DNA of 64,000 bases, from the NCBI GenBank assembly GCA_023954715.1, contig JAGSHD010000015.1, positions 59,772-123,771 on the forward strand, given 5' to 3'. Positions 9,740-19,489 of this stretch are shown in pieces. This DNA is from Candidatus Cloacimonadota bacterium. Its GTDB lineage: Bacteria > Muiribacteriota > UBA6191. Each line of letters begins with the position of its first letter. Position 1 is the stretch's first letter. The position numbers and the translations under genes were made by a program. Under the pieces are notes generated by a model. That model searched no databases, had not been told where the DNA came from, and was given only the letters and a program-made list of their open reading frames with translations.

Positions 9740-10515
9740 TAAATATCCTGTGCAGAATTTTTTTCATTCTGACTGTCTTGTAATAGTAGTTTTGCTGCTA
9801 AAGCTATAGCTACAGCTTTAGGCCGCTTATCATTAAACTTTATACCAGCTGGACAATCTACCCGATCCACCTGATCTTGACTAAACCCTTGATTTAACAA
9901 ACGTTTTGTAAAAGTTTTCCATTTAGTTTGTGAACCAATTAATCCAATATAAGCTAAATCAGCTTTTAAGCATCTCTTGAGAATTTCAAAATCTAAGCCA
10001 TGATCGTGAGTCAAGATTATAACTTTCGATCTTGCTGGTAAATCATCTACTTCTGTTTCAGCACCATCAGACAATCGCTTTTCAACATTAGAAAAATTTT
10101 CTTTAAAAAATTGATCTTCTCTTGAATCAATCCAAACAATCTTATTTTGAAGGTCTTTCATTAATAATACGAGTTCTTTTCCGATGTGACCTGCTCCGAA
10201 AACGGCTAAGCTAGATGAGCTACCAATGATTGGTTCAAACATAATTTCAACACTGCCTCCACAACACTGTCCCAATTTTGCCCCTAAAGTAAACTCTCTA
10301 GTAAAACAAGCTTGGTTTCTTGTATCAATTAGCTCCCTTGAGAGCTCCATAGCTTTAAACTCTAAATGTCCGCCTCCTATACTTCCAATAATCGAATCTC
10401 TCAAAACAATCATTTTGGAAGCAATATTCCTAGGAGAAGAACCGTTAACTCTAATAATAGTAACCAAAACATGAGATTCATTATTTTGAGCTAACTGGTG
10501 TAATTTCAAATACAT
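9739..10515 (-). CDS. xdhC: Xanthine dehydrogenase accessory protein XdhC
   Basis: 258 residues. The N-terminal XdhC/CoxI domain contains VTIIRVNGSSPRNIASKM and GSIGGGHLE; the C-terminal Rossmann-like domain contains AVFGAGHIGKEL and the GLIGSQTKW region. XdhC family proteins bind molybdenum cofactor, promote its sulfuration and deliver it to the large XDH subunit. It sits 18 bases after xdhB and overlaps the next gene by one base, so the run is probably one transcript. Length and motifs are normal for the family. Confidence 0.9.
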   Translation of the reverse strand: MYLKLHQLAQNNESHVLVTIIRVNGSSPRNIASKMIVLRDSIIGSIGGGHLEFKAMELSRELIDTRNQACFTREFTLGAKLGQCCGGSVEIMFEPIIGSSSSLAVFGAGHIGKELVLLMKDLQNKIVWIDSREDQFFKENFSNVEKRLSDGAETEVDDLPARSKVIILTHDHGLDFEILKRCLKADLAYIGLIGSQTKWKTFTKRLLNQGFSQDQVDRVDCPAGIKFNDKRPKAVAIALAAKLLLQDSQNEKNSAQDI

Positions 10516-10533
10516 AATATTTATAAAACCTCT

Positions 10534-12828
10534 TTACATAGAATCTAAAGCTCGTAAAATCTCTTCTGGCGTAGCAGGAGCGTTTAACTTTACTTCTTTT
10601 TCGTAGTTTCCGTGTGATTTTATAGCATCTTTAATTGCATGCCAAACAGCCATACCATGCATAAAAGGAGGCTCTCCCACAGCTTTTGAAGAGTAAATTG
10701 TTTCTTCTTTACATTTATGGTTTTTTAATATTTCTACATTAAATACATCAGGGATATCTCTACTTACCGGAATCTTATAAGTAGAAGGAGCATGGGTTCT
10801 AAGAGAACCCTTGTCATCCCATTTCAGCTCTTCGTTAGTTAACCAACCCATGCCTTGTACAAAACCACCCTCAATTTGACCCATATCAATATTAGGACTT
10901 AATGATGCACCAACATCGTGTAAAATATCTGCTCTTGTCACCTTACACTCACCTGTCAATGTGTCTAAAAGTACTTCGGCAACACAAGCTCCGTAAGTAT
11001 AATAAAAGAAAGGACGACCTTTTGAAGTAGATCTATCATAATAAATTTTAGGAGTCTTATAAAAGCCTGTTGCAGACAATGATACTCTTGCAAAATATGC
11101 TTCACCGACTAATGCGTTAAAGGATATCTCATTATCGCCAGCATAGACCATATTGTTTTTAAAGGTAACCGATGACTGATCTACCTCGTACTTTTCAGCA
11201 GCAAACTTGATCAATCTTCTTTTTAATTTTTGTGCTCCATTTTGTGCCGCCATACCGTTTAAATCAGACCCTGAGGATGCAGCAGTTGCAGAAGTATTAG
11301 GAACCTTTTCAGTTGTAGTAGCAGTAATCTTTACTCGTGAAAGATCAACTTGAAACTCGGATGCAACTACTTGAGCTACTTTGGTAAATAACCCTTGTCC
11401 CATCTCTGTTCCACCATGATTTAAATGGATTGAACCGTCTGCATAAATATGAATCAACGCCCCAGCTTGATTTAAAAATGCTGTAGTAAAGGACACTCCA
11501 AACTTAGTTGGAACAAAAGAAATCCCTTTTTTGTAATACTTATTATTTTTATTATATTCTCGAATCTCATCATAACGCTTTTGATAATCAGAACTCACTT
11601 CTAATTGATCTGTGATTTCGTGGATAATATTATCTTCAATCGTTTGATGATATGGAGTTACATTTCTGTCTTCGGTACCATAATAGTTGAGTTTTCTTAC
11701 TTCATGCGGGTTTTTCTTTAATTTGTTAGAGATAACATCGATTACTTCTTCAATGATGAAAGATCCCTGTGGACCACCAAATCCTCTAAAAGCTGTATTA
11801 GAAACAGTATGGGTCTTACATGGAAATCCATTTATAGTAGCATCTTTTAAATAATACACACTATCAGAGAAAAATAAGGCTCTATCTAAAATAGAAGTTG
11901 AAAGGTCAGCAACATGACCACACTTAGAAGCAAGATTTAACTCAATCCCAGTAATTTCTCCCTCATTTGTGTAACCTACATCATAAGTAAAGTAAAAATC
12001 ATGACGTTTACCTGTGATGATCATATCTTCATCTCTACCTAATCGTAGTTTTACAGACTTTTTAGTCTTGTTAGCCAAAAGTGCTGCCATACATGCAATA
12101 TTTGCCGGTTGAGTCTCTTTTCCACCAAAACCTCCACCCATTCGTCGCACTTCAACGACAACGGAGTGTTTTGCCAAATTCAAAAAACGAGCAACCATTT
12201 TTTGAACTTCAGCAGGGTGCTGAGTAGAACTATAAACCTTCATGTCATCATCTTCTAGTGGATGAGCTACACAAATCTGGCCTTCTAGATAAAAGTGATC
12301 TTGACCTCCTAAGTCAATTTCACCCTGTAATCGATTGGCAGCATTTGCCAAAGCTTTTTTAGAATCTCCAATTTGTAAGGAATGTGGTTCGGCTACGAAG
12401 TGCTTTTTTTCTAAGGCTTCTCGTACATCTAAAATAGGAGTAAGAATTTCGTACTCTACTTTTACCAAATGACTTGCTTCTCTTGCCAACTCTCTGGTTT
12501 GAGCTGCAATAATAACCACTGGTTGCCCTACATATTCAACAAGTTCTTCAGCTAATACTGGCTCATTTGGAAAAATTGGGCCCACATCGTTCGTGCCCAA
12601 AATATCTTTAGCACTTAAAACAGCTTCAACACCTTCGAAGCTCTCGGCTCTCTTTATATTTATACTTTTAATCTTTGCATGAGCATGAGGACTAGTAACT
12701 ACCCACGTATGAAGACAATTTGGTAGCTCTGGTAAATCGTCTGTATATACAGCCTCTCCAGTAACATGTTTATGAGCACTATCATGAACTACATAAGCTC
12801 CAACTCCAGAAATTTCTTTATCACTCAT
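10534..12828 (-). CDS. xdhB: Xanthine dehydrogenase, molybdenum-binding subunit XdhB
   Basis: 764 residues, the usual length of the bacterial molybdopterin-binding subunit. Visible family motifs are the N-terminal VVHDSAHKHVTGEAVYTDD, RRMGGGFGGKETQ (Moco contact), NTAFRGFGGPQG (substrate-site Arg region) and, near the C-terminus, KAVGEPPFMHG with the conserved catalytic Glu. With XdhA it oxidises hypoxanthine and xanthine to urate, passing electrons to the 2Fe-2S and FAD centres. Its start overlaps the xdhA stop by eight bases, indicating coupled translation. Substrate range among molybdenum hydroxylases varies, but XdhC alongside favours XDH. Confidence 0.92.
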   Translation of the reverse strand: MSDKEISGVGAYVVHDSAHKHVTGEAVYTDDLPELPNCLHTWVVTSPHAHAKIKSINIKRAESFEGVEAVLSAKDILGTNDVGPIFPNEPVLAEELVEYVGQPVVIIAAQTRELAREASHLVKVEYEILTPILDVREALEKKHFVAEPHSLQIGDSKKALANAANRLQGEIDLGGQDHFYLEGQICVAHPLEDDDMKVYSSTQHPAEVQKMVARFLNLAKHSVVVEVRRMGGGFGGKETQPANIACMAALLANKTKKSVKLRLGRDEDMIITGKRHDFYFTYDVGYTNEGEITGIELNLASKCGHVADLSTSILDRALFFSDSVYYLKDATINGFPCKTHTVSNTAFRGFGGPQGSFIIEEVIDVISNKLKKNPHEVRKLNYYGTEDRNVTPYHQTIEDNIIHEITDQLEVSSDYQKRYDEIREYNKNNKYYKKGISFVPTKFGVSFTTAFLNQAGALIHIYADGSIHLNHGGTEMGQGLFTKVAQVVASEFQVDLSRVKITATTTEKVPNTSATAASSGSDLNGMAAQNGAQKLKRRLIKFAAEKYEVDQSSVTFKNNMVYAGDNEISFNALVGEAYFARVSLSATGFYKTPKIYYDRSTSKGRPFFYYTYGACVAEVLLDTLTGECKVTRADILHDVGASLSPNIDMGQIEGGFVQGMGWLTNEELKWDDKGSLRTHAPSTYKIPVSRDIPDVFNVEILKNHKCKEETIYSSKAVGEPPFMHGMAVWHAIKDAIKSHGNYEKEVKLNAPATPEEILRALDSM

Positions 12829-14263
12829 AATGAACCACTCCTGTATCTTCTAATTGATTTGTAGAAACTAAATAAAACTTTTTCAAAAGATTAGACGAAA
12901 CCTTGGTTCGATACCAGGCACTTCCACGAAAGTCACTCATGGGAGTAAATTCTTCTTGCAAAAGCTTTTCTGCCTGCTCTACTGTTTCTTCTGTCCACTG
13001 CTTTCCTGTTAAAAATCCTTCTGTGTTTTTTGCTCGAATTGGAGTGGCAGCCATACCACCAAATGCAATTTTCACTTCTTTTACAATAGAATCATCAAAC
13101 TCTACACAAAAGGCACCACAACACGTTGAAATATCTTGATCAAATCTCTTAGATATCTTAAAGACCTCGAATGTTTGCTTCTCTTTTAATTTAGGGATTT
13201 TAATACTCAACAAAACTTCTTCTTCATGAAGGGTTGTTTTTCTGTAGTCTACAAATAAATCACTGATCAATACTTCTCGCTCACCATTTAAAGAAGCCAA
13301 AGTAACTGATGCTCCTAAAGCCATCAATGCAGGAGAAGAGTCTCCAATAGGAGAGGCGTTCATTATGTTTCCACCCATGCTCCCTGAATTTCTGATTTGA
13401 GTTGACCCTAGTCTCAACACCATCTTATACAAAGACGGGAAGTTATTTTCGAAGTGTGGTAAAAGATCCGTATAAGATACTGCTGCTCCAAAACTCAATT
13501 GATCCTCGGTTTCAGTGACATCTTTTAACTCACTGACATTACCAAGTAATATGATTTCAGATAAAACCTGAAAGTGCTTAGATATCATTAAACCAAGGTC
13601 AGTTCCCCCTGCTAATAAACGTGCATCTGGATATTTTTGTCTTAACTCTAGCAAGGACTCTAAAGAATCTGGAATAAAAAAGGTTGTGCCTTCGGATCGG
13701 AATGTTAGAAGTCCACCTTTGACTATAGATAACAGCAAAGTTTTAGTTTCTTCTTTTTTGTCTTCAAAATGATCTCCAGAAAACTGAATCGATGCTGCAG
13801 CATCAATGATTGGGCGATATCCGGTACATCTACATAAATTTCCTGCCAACTGATTATGGATTTCATTAACAGTAAAACTTTTTTGCATATGATACATAGC
13901 AAATAGAGCCATTATGAAACCTGGAGTACAAAATCCACATTGAGACCCATGAAAGTCCACCATTGCTTGTTGAACAGGATGAAGCTTATTTTGATACTTT
14001 AAGCCTTCAACTGTAATTAATTGTTTTCCATGTAAGCTGCCTACAAACAAAATACATGAGTTGATTGCTTTGTAGCTGAGTTCGCCGTTGACTATCTCAA
14101 CTAACACTACGCTACACGCACCACAATCACCTTCTGCACAACCTTCTTTAGTGCCCATAATGGATTGCTTTTCTCGTAAATATTGCAATACGGTCATCGA
14201 AGGGTTGATATCTCTTAGAGATATAAGCTCCTGATTCAGTAAAAATTGAATTGAATCAACCAT
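12821..14263 (-). CDS. xdhA: Xanthine dehydrogenase, FAD and 2Fe-2S subunit XdhA
   Basis: 480 residues. The N-terminal ferredoxin-like cluster motif is GCAEGDCGACSVVL; the second 2Fe-2S motif is CGFCTPGF...NLCRCTGYRP at about residues 105-155. The FAD domain follows with LLAGGTDLGLMIS and RNSGSMGGNIMNASPIGD, and the CO dehydrogenase flavoprotein C-terminal domain ends the protein. An AAAGGA ribosome site precedes the ATG. It is first in the xdhABC run; its promoter must lie in the repeat-bearing gap upstream. Confidence 0.92.
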   Translation of the reverse strand: MVDSIQFLLNQELISLRDINPSMTVLQYLREKQSIMGTKEGCAEGDCGACSVVLVEIVNGELSYKAINSCILFVGSLHGKQLITVEGLKYQNKLHPVQQAMVDFHGSQCGFCTPGFIMALFAMYHMQKSFTVNEIHNQLAGNLCRCTGYRPIIDAAASIQFSGDHFEDKKEETKTLLLSIVKGGLLTFRSEGTTFFIPDSLESLLELRQKYPDARLLAGGTDLGLMISKHFQVLSEIILLGNVSELKDVTETEDQLSFGAAVSYTDLLPHFENNFPSLYKMVLRLGSTQIRNSGSMGGNIMNASPIGDSSPALMALGASVTLASLNGEREVLISDLFVDYRKTTLHEEEVLLSIKIPKLKEKQTFEVFKISKRFDQDISTCCGAFCVEFDDSIVKEVKIAFGGMAATPIRAKNTEGFLTGKQWTEETVEQAEKLLQEEFTPMSDFRGSAWYRTKVSSNLLKKFYLVSTNQLEDTGVVHYE

Positions 14264-14501
14264 TGTGTTCCTTTCTCATTATTTATCTATGATCTTGTAC
14301 TACAAATGCAAATGCCAAAAATGCTTAAAAATCTAATTGTAGACCTTACATATAATATATCTATTTTTTTTACATAAAAAGTATACACGGATTGTACATT
14401 AAAACGGACCTGAGGACAAAAATGTAATCCTTGTTTCTATAAAAAAATAAAAAAAACTTCAACACCAATAATTCAAAATGAGTAAGACACAATAATTACT
14501 A

Positions 14502-14537
14502 GATATATTTAGTGATATATTTAGTGATATATTTAGA
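14502..14537. repeat. Three tandem 12-bp repeats
   Basis: GATATATTTAGT occurs twice in succession and a third time with one change (GATATATTTAGA). It is a short AT-rich tandem array upstream of xdhA and of the FecR gene; no function evident. Confidence 0.7.
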
Positions 14538-14564
14538 TTCAAAAAGACATAAATTTAGAATTTT

Positions 14565-14697
14565 AGTAACTATTCAGCTATAATTTTTCAATTTGCTTAC
14601 AAAGCTTGAATACATCTAGGTACATCAATAAAGCATAAACTGCGAAAAACTTGTATGCTGCTATCCTTTTATCAAAGAGACCACCCGAATAATTACA
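14565..14697. repeat. MITE-like repeat, short copy
   Basis: About 133 bases beginning GTAACTATTCAGCTATAATT and ending CCCGAATAATTACA. The ends are imperfect inverted repeats of each other, and both flanks match the two longer copies at about 25830 and 41982, while the central part is deleted. It fills much of the 665-base gap between xdhA and the FecR gene; the rest of that gap shows only AT-rich sequence and the 12-bp tandem repeat. Confidence 0.65.
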
Positions 14698-14934
14698 AAT
14701 TTTATATCAATAGCTAACTATAGGTTTCAACTAAAAGTACATTCATTAAATATGCTTCTTTACCTTTTTTTACTTATAAATTATTAATTGAATTGCATAT
14801 AAATCGATTATGATGATATACTTGTCTAATTAGTCTGCAAAATAGACTGCACTATGGGGGTGTTTGCTTTGATTTTACTAAACGAAATCACTGCTAAACA
14901 ATAATATAATCTAACTTTCAGGGGTTATTTGGTC

Positions 14935-17796
14935 ATGCGATCTTTCATTTTAATTTGTTTTTTTCTATGTACTTATCAGTTGGGTGCCGGTATTGATAAA
15001 GGTTCTGTTGCCTTTATCCAAGGACGAGCTTTCATTGAACGAGGGATAAAAACCTTGCCTGCTAAAATTGGATCTATCTTAAAAGTAGGCGATAAAGTTA
15101 ACGTTGAAGAAGGATCTCAAGTCTCTATTGAACTTTTTGGTTCGGGCTTAATTAAGATCACTGAAAAAACTTCCTTTCAAATCCCTGAAACAGAAGCTGG
15201 ATCAGAAAGAACAGGAAAAATCTCACTATTCTTTGGTGGATTGTGGGTTAAAGCAAAAAAGCTTCTTAAAGGTGAGTCATTTGAAATTAAAACCCCAACA
15301 GCAACAGCGGGTGTCCGTGGTACAGAATACGGTGCAGGATATGATCCAGATAGTGGTGAAACCAGCGTTGATGTAGCTGAAGGTGAAGTCTACGCAGCCG
15401 ATGGTGATGGTAACGAGCAAACAATTACAGAAGGATTTAGCTACACAGCTGACTCATCTGGTGGTAGTGAGCCAACATATAACCCTGAAAAAGTTACTAG
15501 AAAACAATCAAAAGCAGCCTCTACTCCAAACAATAACTCTCAAAATGCAAGACGAGCAGCTAAGCAAGCACAGACTCAGGCCAAGAAAAAAATCCAAGCT
15601 GCAAAAAAGAGAGGACAAAATCAAGCAGCACGTAAAAAGGCTATGCAAAAAAGAAAGAAAGCAGCTACTAGAGCTAAAAAAGCCAAAGAAGCCCAAAGAA
15701 AAAGCGCTGCTGCTAAAAAGAAAAAAGAGTTAGAGTTGAAAAAGAAGAAAAAAGCCGCTGCTAAAGCAAAGGCAAAGGCTGCTGCGAAAGCAAAGGCAAA
15801 AGCAAAGGCTGCCGCAAAGGCTAAAGCTGCTGCCGCTGCTAAAGCTAAGGCCGCCGCAAAAGCAAAGGCTGCCGCTCAAGCTAAAGCCAAGGCAGCAGCT
15901 GCTGCAAAGGCAAAAGCCGCTGCCGCCGCAAAATCAAAAGCTGCTGCCGCTGCTAAAGCAAAGGCCGCTGCTCAAGCGAAAGCTAAAGCTGCCGCTGCCT
16001 CCAAAGCTAAAGCCGCTGCTGCTGCAAAGGCACAAGCAGCCGCAAAAGCAGCTCAGGCAAAAGCAGCTGCACAAGCAAAAGCCGCACAACAAGCGAAAGC
16101 AGCACAACAAGCTAAAGTAGCCGCACAGGCTAAAGCAGTTCAACAAGCTAAAGCCGCAGCAGAAGCTAAAGCTACGGCTCAAGCAGCAGCAAAAGCAGCC
16201 GCACAAGCAAAGGCTGCAGCTGCTGAAAAAGCTACAGCACAAGCTGCTGCACAAGCAAAAGCCGCAGAAGCTAAAGCTGCTGCAAGCGCTCAAGCCGCTG
16301 CAAAAGCACAAGCAACAGCACAAGCTGCTGCACAAGCTCAAGCTCAAGCAACAGCACAAGCTGCCGCAAAAGCACAAGCAGAAGCATCTGCAGAAGTAGC
16401 CGCAAAAGCTGGAGCTGAGGCTGCTGCAAAAGCTGAAGCTGAAGCTACAGCAAAAACTCAAGCGGAAGCTACCGCAAAAGCAGGAGCAGAAGCTGCTGCA
16501 CAATCTCAAGAAGAGGCTGTTACAAAAGCAGGAGCTGAAGCCGAAGCTGCCGCAAAAGCCGTAGAAGAAGCAGTTGATGCTGCCAAAGCCGGTGCTGAAG
16601 CTGAATCTGGAGTAGAAGCCGCTGAAGCAGCAGCAGAAAAAGCTGGTACTGAGGCAGAGGCCGCCGCCGCAGCTGCAGAAGCTGCAGCAGAGGCCGTAGA
16701 AAGTGGAGATACATCTGAAGCTGAAGCTGCCGCAGCTGAAGCCGCTGAAGCAGCAGCCATTGCCGCAGCTGAAGCCGCTGAAGAAGCAGCTCGAATTGCC
16801 GCAGAAGAAGAAGCACTTCGTTTACAAGAGCAAATCGATGAAGCAGAAGCCCTTAGAAAACAAACAATTCTCGAAGTAATCGAAGTCATTGAAGCTAGAA
16901 ATACAGCAATGACAGCATACAATACACAAGTTGAAACATTACTTATCGAAGATGGAGTGCCACCAGAGCAAAAGCTAGCCCAATTACTTACTATTATCCC
17001 TAGTAGCAATACTCTTGAAATTAATGATGCTCAAGCAATTAAAGATCAATTAGATGATGTAAATGCTACAGCCGAGCAGTTGGCAAGAGTAGACGCTCTG
17101 ATTCTAGAGCAAGAAACACTTGTAAGTTCTGTTTTAAATACCTCTCAAAATTTAGCATCTATGCTGTATGAAGATGTAACACAAAGAAAAGAAGAATTTA
17201 ACTCCATCCAAAACGAAATTAATCAAATTGTAGCTAACCAAAACATGGATCTAAGCATAAAAAGAGAAGAAATCGCTTTCTTAAAAACTAGAGCACAAGA
17301 AATCAGTGATAAAGTTAATCCAGATACCTTTAATTTAGAAAAACAAGCTATTACAGCCCTATTTTCTCTCGCTCCTAGTGAGTTACCGATTAGTGAAGAA
17401 GACTTTAACCTGTTCTCCCCTTCTGAGTTGAACAACATCAATACAGCAATCCAAAACATTGAGATCGCTGATGTCATTATTGATTTCGAATCAATTCTAA
17501 GCCCATCATTACAACGATCTAGTAAATTAGTTGTACCTGTAAAGTATGGAGCTAAGAGTTATAAAATAAAAGTAGACAGAAAATCTTTAAAAGATCATAA
17601 GTTAGTGCAACAAATTATTGAAAATGAGTTAAAACTTCAAATTGCAAGAGACAAAAATCTTCTAGATGAGCAATTTAGAGCACAAGAACTAAAAAGACTA
17701 AAAGAGCAAAGCAACAGAGAAAAGAGAGAGAGCGACTACAATCCTGCAACGGCTACTAGAGACGGCCAAGGAGTTTTCTTACCAGTAGGATACTAA
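14935..17796 (+). CDS. FecR-domain protein with very long Ala/Lys-rich helical region
   Basis: The track start is TTG at 14929; ATG at 14935 with AGGGG ten bases upstream is preferred. A signal peptide (MRSFILICFFLCTYQLGAG) precedes a FecR domain (about residues 20-170: VGDKVNVEEGSQVSIEL, GLWVKAKK, ATAGVRGTEYGAGYD). From about residue 275 to 620 the protein is almost wholly Ala with Lys, then Gln and later Glu (AKAKAAAKAKA type), predicting a single long alpha-helix comparable to the TolA spacer. A coiled-coil-like region follows and the tail is basic. Charge changes from Lys-rich to Glu-rich along the rod. Likely a periplasm-spanning or surface structural protein; no partner gene is adjacent. 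Confidence 0.8.
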   Translation: MRSFILICFFLCTYQLGAGIDKGSVAFIQGRAFIERGIKTLPAKIGSILKVGDKVNVEEGSQVSIELFGSGLIKITEKTSFQIPETEAGSERTGKISLFFGGLWVKAKKLLKGESFEIKTPTATAGVRGTEYGAGYDPDSGETSVDVAEGEVYAADGDGNEQTITEGFSYTADSSGGSEPTYNPEKVTRKQSKAASTPNNNSQNARRAAKQAQTQAKKKIQAAKKRGQNQAARKKAMQKRKKAATRAKKAKEAQRKSAAAKKKKELELKKKKKAAAKAKAKAAAKAKAKAKAAAKAKAAAAAKAKAAAKAKAAAQAKAKAAAAAKAKAAAAAKSKAAAAAKAKAAAQAKAKAAAASKAKAAAAAKAQAAAKAAQAKAAAQAKAAQQAKAAQQAKVAAQAKAVQQAKAAAEAKATAQAAAKAAAQAKAAAAEKATAQAAAQAKAAEAKAAASAQAAAKAQATAQAAAQAQAQATAQAAAKAQAEASAEVAAKAGAEAAAKAEAEATAKTQAEATAKAGAEAAAQSQEEAVTKAGAEAEAAAKAVEEAVDAAKAGAEAESGVEAAEAAAEKAGTEAEAAAAAAEAAAEAVESGDTSEAEAAAAEAAEAAAIAAAEAAEEAARIAAEEEALRLQEQIDEAEALRKQTILEVIEVIEARNTAMTAYNTQVETLLIEDGVPPEQKLAQLLTIIPSSNTLEINDAQAIKDQLDDVNATAEQLARVDALILEQETLVSSVLNTSQNLASMLYEDVTQRKEEFNSIQNEINQIVANQNMDLSIKREEIAFLKTRAQEISDKVNPDTFNLEKQAITALFSLAPSELPISEEDFNLFSPSELNNINTAIQNIEIADVIIDFESILSPSLQRSSKLVVPVKYGAKSYKIKVDRKSLKDHKLVQQIIENELKLQIARDKNLLDEQFRAQELKRLKEQSNREKRESDYNPATATRDGQGVFLPVGY

Positions 17797-17826
17797 TCCA
17801 CTCTCCTTATTTTCACCATCAAAAAA

Positions 17827-17852
17827 GCCTCGTATAATTACGAGGTTTTTTG
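17827..17852 (+). terminator. Intrinsic terminator after FecR gene
   Basis: CCTCGTA-TAAT-TACGAGG is a perfect 7-bp stem followed by six Ts, 31 bases after the stop codon. Confidence 0.9.
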
Positions 17853-17956
17853 CTACTAGTGCTAATCTAATTTAAGGCTTAGATTGTTAACTGCCTATTT
17901 TAAATACCATTACAAGCTTAAAACGTAATTTTTTAGGTAGTCATCTATTCAAGTAG

Positions 17957-18173
17957 AAAACTATATTTAGTACTTTAGACAGAATAACGAAACTTACCCA
18001 TCCAGAATTGACTTTTCTACTGTATGGCAGACCAAAAAGTTTGAAAAGGTTTATCAAAACTACATTTTAAGCCTAATAGATATCATGAGAAATACAAAGC
18101 CTATATCAATGGATTTTATCTTGTTAATACTATTGAGCACGCTCAAAAAGAATTTGTAGGAGTTACAAACTAA
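17957..18173 (+). pseudogene. Possible frameshifted coding remnant
   Basis: In this otherwise geneless 430-base gap, one frame reads TLDRITKLTHPELTFLLYG and then stops. A second frame continues downstream with KYKAYINGFYLVNTIEHAQK and ends at TAA 18171-18173. Both look like ordinary protein sequence but neither has a plausible start. I do not recognise the family. Chance open frames in AT-rich DNA remain possible. Confidence 0.25.
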
Positions 18174-18227
18174 ATTTAACAAAAGATTACGCCTCGAAAC
18201 AACAAAGCCAACGATTAACCAAAATAC

Positions 18228-19487
18228 TTATTTTTTAGATGAGACGATATCTTTAGTCATGTCTTGCATTTGTTTTGACTCGTAAGACTGTGGAGAGACA
18301 CCCTTAAGAAGCTTTAAAGGTAAATGAGTACACTTAGCTGCTATTGAGTTACCTAGTCGCTTAATTAGCTCTTCTTTACAATCATCTTCAGCGTTAAGGA
18401 TTTTATGAATAGCCCTTTCTACCTCTTTTTGAACCAGAGATGCTTTCCATTGTTCAATATCTTTTATCAAGGGCACCAGACTTTGCTCGTTTTTCCATTG
18501 AGATAGAGAGTCCATCTCTTCGCCTATTATCTCGTAGATCGAGCTTTTTTGTGCATTTCGCTCTTCGATGTTTTGATGAACGACACTCTTTAAGTCTTCA
18601 ATATCAAACAAATAGACACCTTGATGGTCTGCTAACTTAGGATCTAGAGTTCGAGGCATACTAATATCAATAAAAAATAATGGCTCAAACTTTCGTTTTT
18701 TCATCAAGCCTTTAATATGCTCCTCTGAAACAATATAGTCTGAAACACTAACTGCTGATATGACAACATCAACCTCTAAGATACATTGCTCTAATTTATC
18801 CAAAGAAATAGGCTGAGTATCAATACTTTGAGCTACTTCTTCAGCTTTAGATAATGTACGGTTCATCAAATAAGATTTTTGAATTCCGGCATCTACTAAG
18901 TGCTTTAGTGCTAATTTTCCCATCTCTCCAGCACCAAGAATCAATGCCTTTTTTTGGTAGAGGTCACCAAAAACCTTTTTGGCAAGTTCAACAGAAGCTT
19001 GAGATATAGATACAGCACCCCTAGAAATAGAAGTTTCGGTTCGTACTCGTTTACCAACTTTTACAGCTAATTCAAAAAGTCGATTTAAATACTTATCCGT
19101 CCAACCCAACTCTTTAGCGCTAAGGTAAGCCTTACGAACTTGAGATAATATTTGGTTTTCACCAATAACTACAGAATCTAAACTAGATACCACTTCTAAC
19201 AAGTGCTTCACACAATCGTTATTTTTTTTGAGGTAGAACCATTGTTCAAACTCTTTGATAGTTAAGTTAAACAAAGAAATAAAGCGATTTTTAAGCTCTT
19301 CTGCGGAATCCTTTGTTGAAACTAGGTAACACTCTAGTCGATTACATGTTTGAATAACGACAACTTCTGAATAGATATCCTCTACTGCTGAGACAAATTG
19401 ACTTTTTCTCTCTTCTGTAAAAAATAAAGAATCAAGTTTGTCAATACCACCTGAATGGTGATTCATCCCTATCATGCAATATATCAT
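18228..19487 (-). CDS. hemA: Glutamyl-tRNA reductase
   Basis: 419 residues, full length for HemA. The N-terminal catalytic domain contains TCNRLECY with the nucleophilic Cys and the SLDSVVIGENQILSQVRKAY motif. The NADPH-binding Rossmann domain has LILGAGEMGKLALKHL and a C-terminal dimerisation helix follows. The enzyme reduces glutamyl-tRNA to glutamate-1-semialdehyde, the first step of C5 haem synthesis. It follows the CcsA/HemX-like gene by two bases, the common hemX-hemA arrangement. Confidence 0.95.
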   Translation of the reverse strand: MIYCMIGMNHHSGGIDKLDSLFFTEERKSQFVSAVEDIYSEVVVIQTCNRLECYLVSTKDSAEELKNRFISLFNLTIKEFEQWFYLKKNNDCVKHLLEVVSSLDSVVIGENQILSQVRKAYLSAKELGWTDKYLNRLFELAVKVGKRVRTETSISRGAVSISQASVELAKKVFGDLYQKKALILGAGEMGKLALKHLVDAGIQKSYLMNRTLSKAEEVAQSIDTQPISLDKLEQCILEVDVVISAVSVSDYIVSEEHIKGLMKKRKFEPLFFIDISMPRTLDPKLADHQGVYLFDIEDLKSVVHQNIEERNAQKSSIYEIIGEEMDSLSQWKNEQSLVPLIKDIEQWKASLVQKEVERAIHKILNAEDDCKEELIKRLGNSIAAKCTHLPLKLLKGVSPQSYESKQMQDMTKDIVSSKK

Positions 19488-19489
19488 AT

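Noticed and set aside
15383-17009. Several Ser/Cys/Leu-rich or Ala-rich ORFs inside the FecR gene
   Set aside because: They are shadows of the Ala/Lys codon repeat (GCN/AAR) in other frames.
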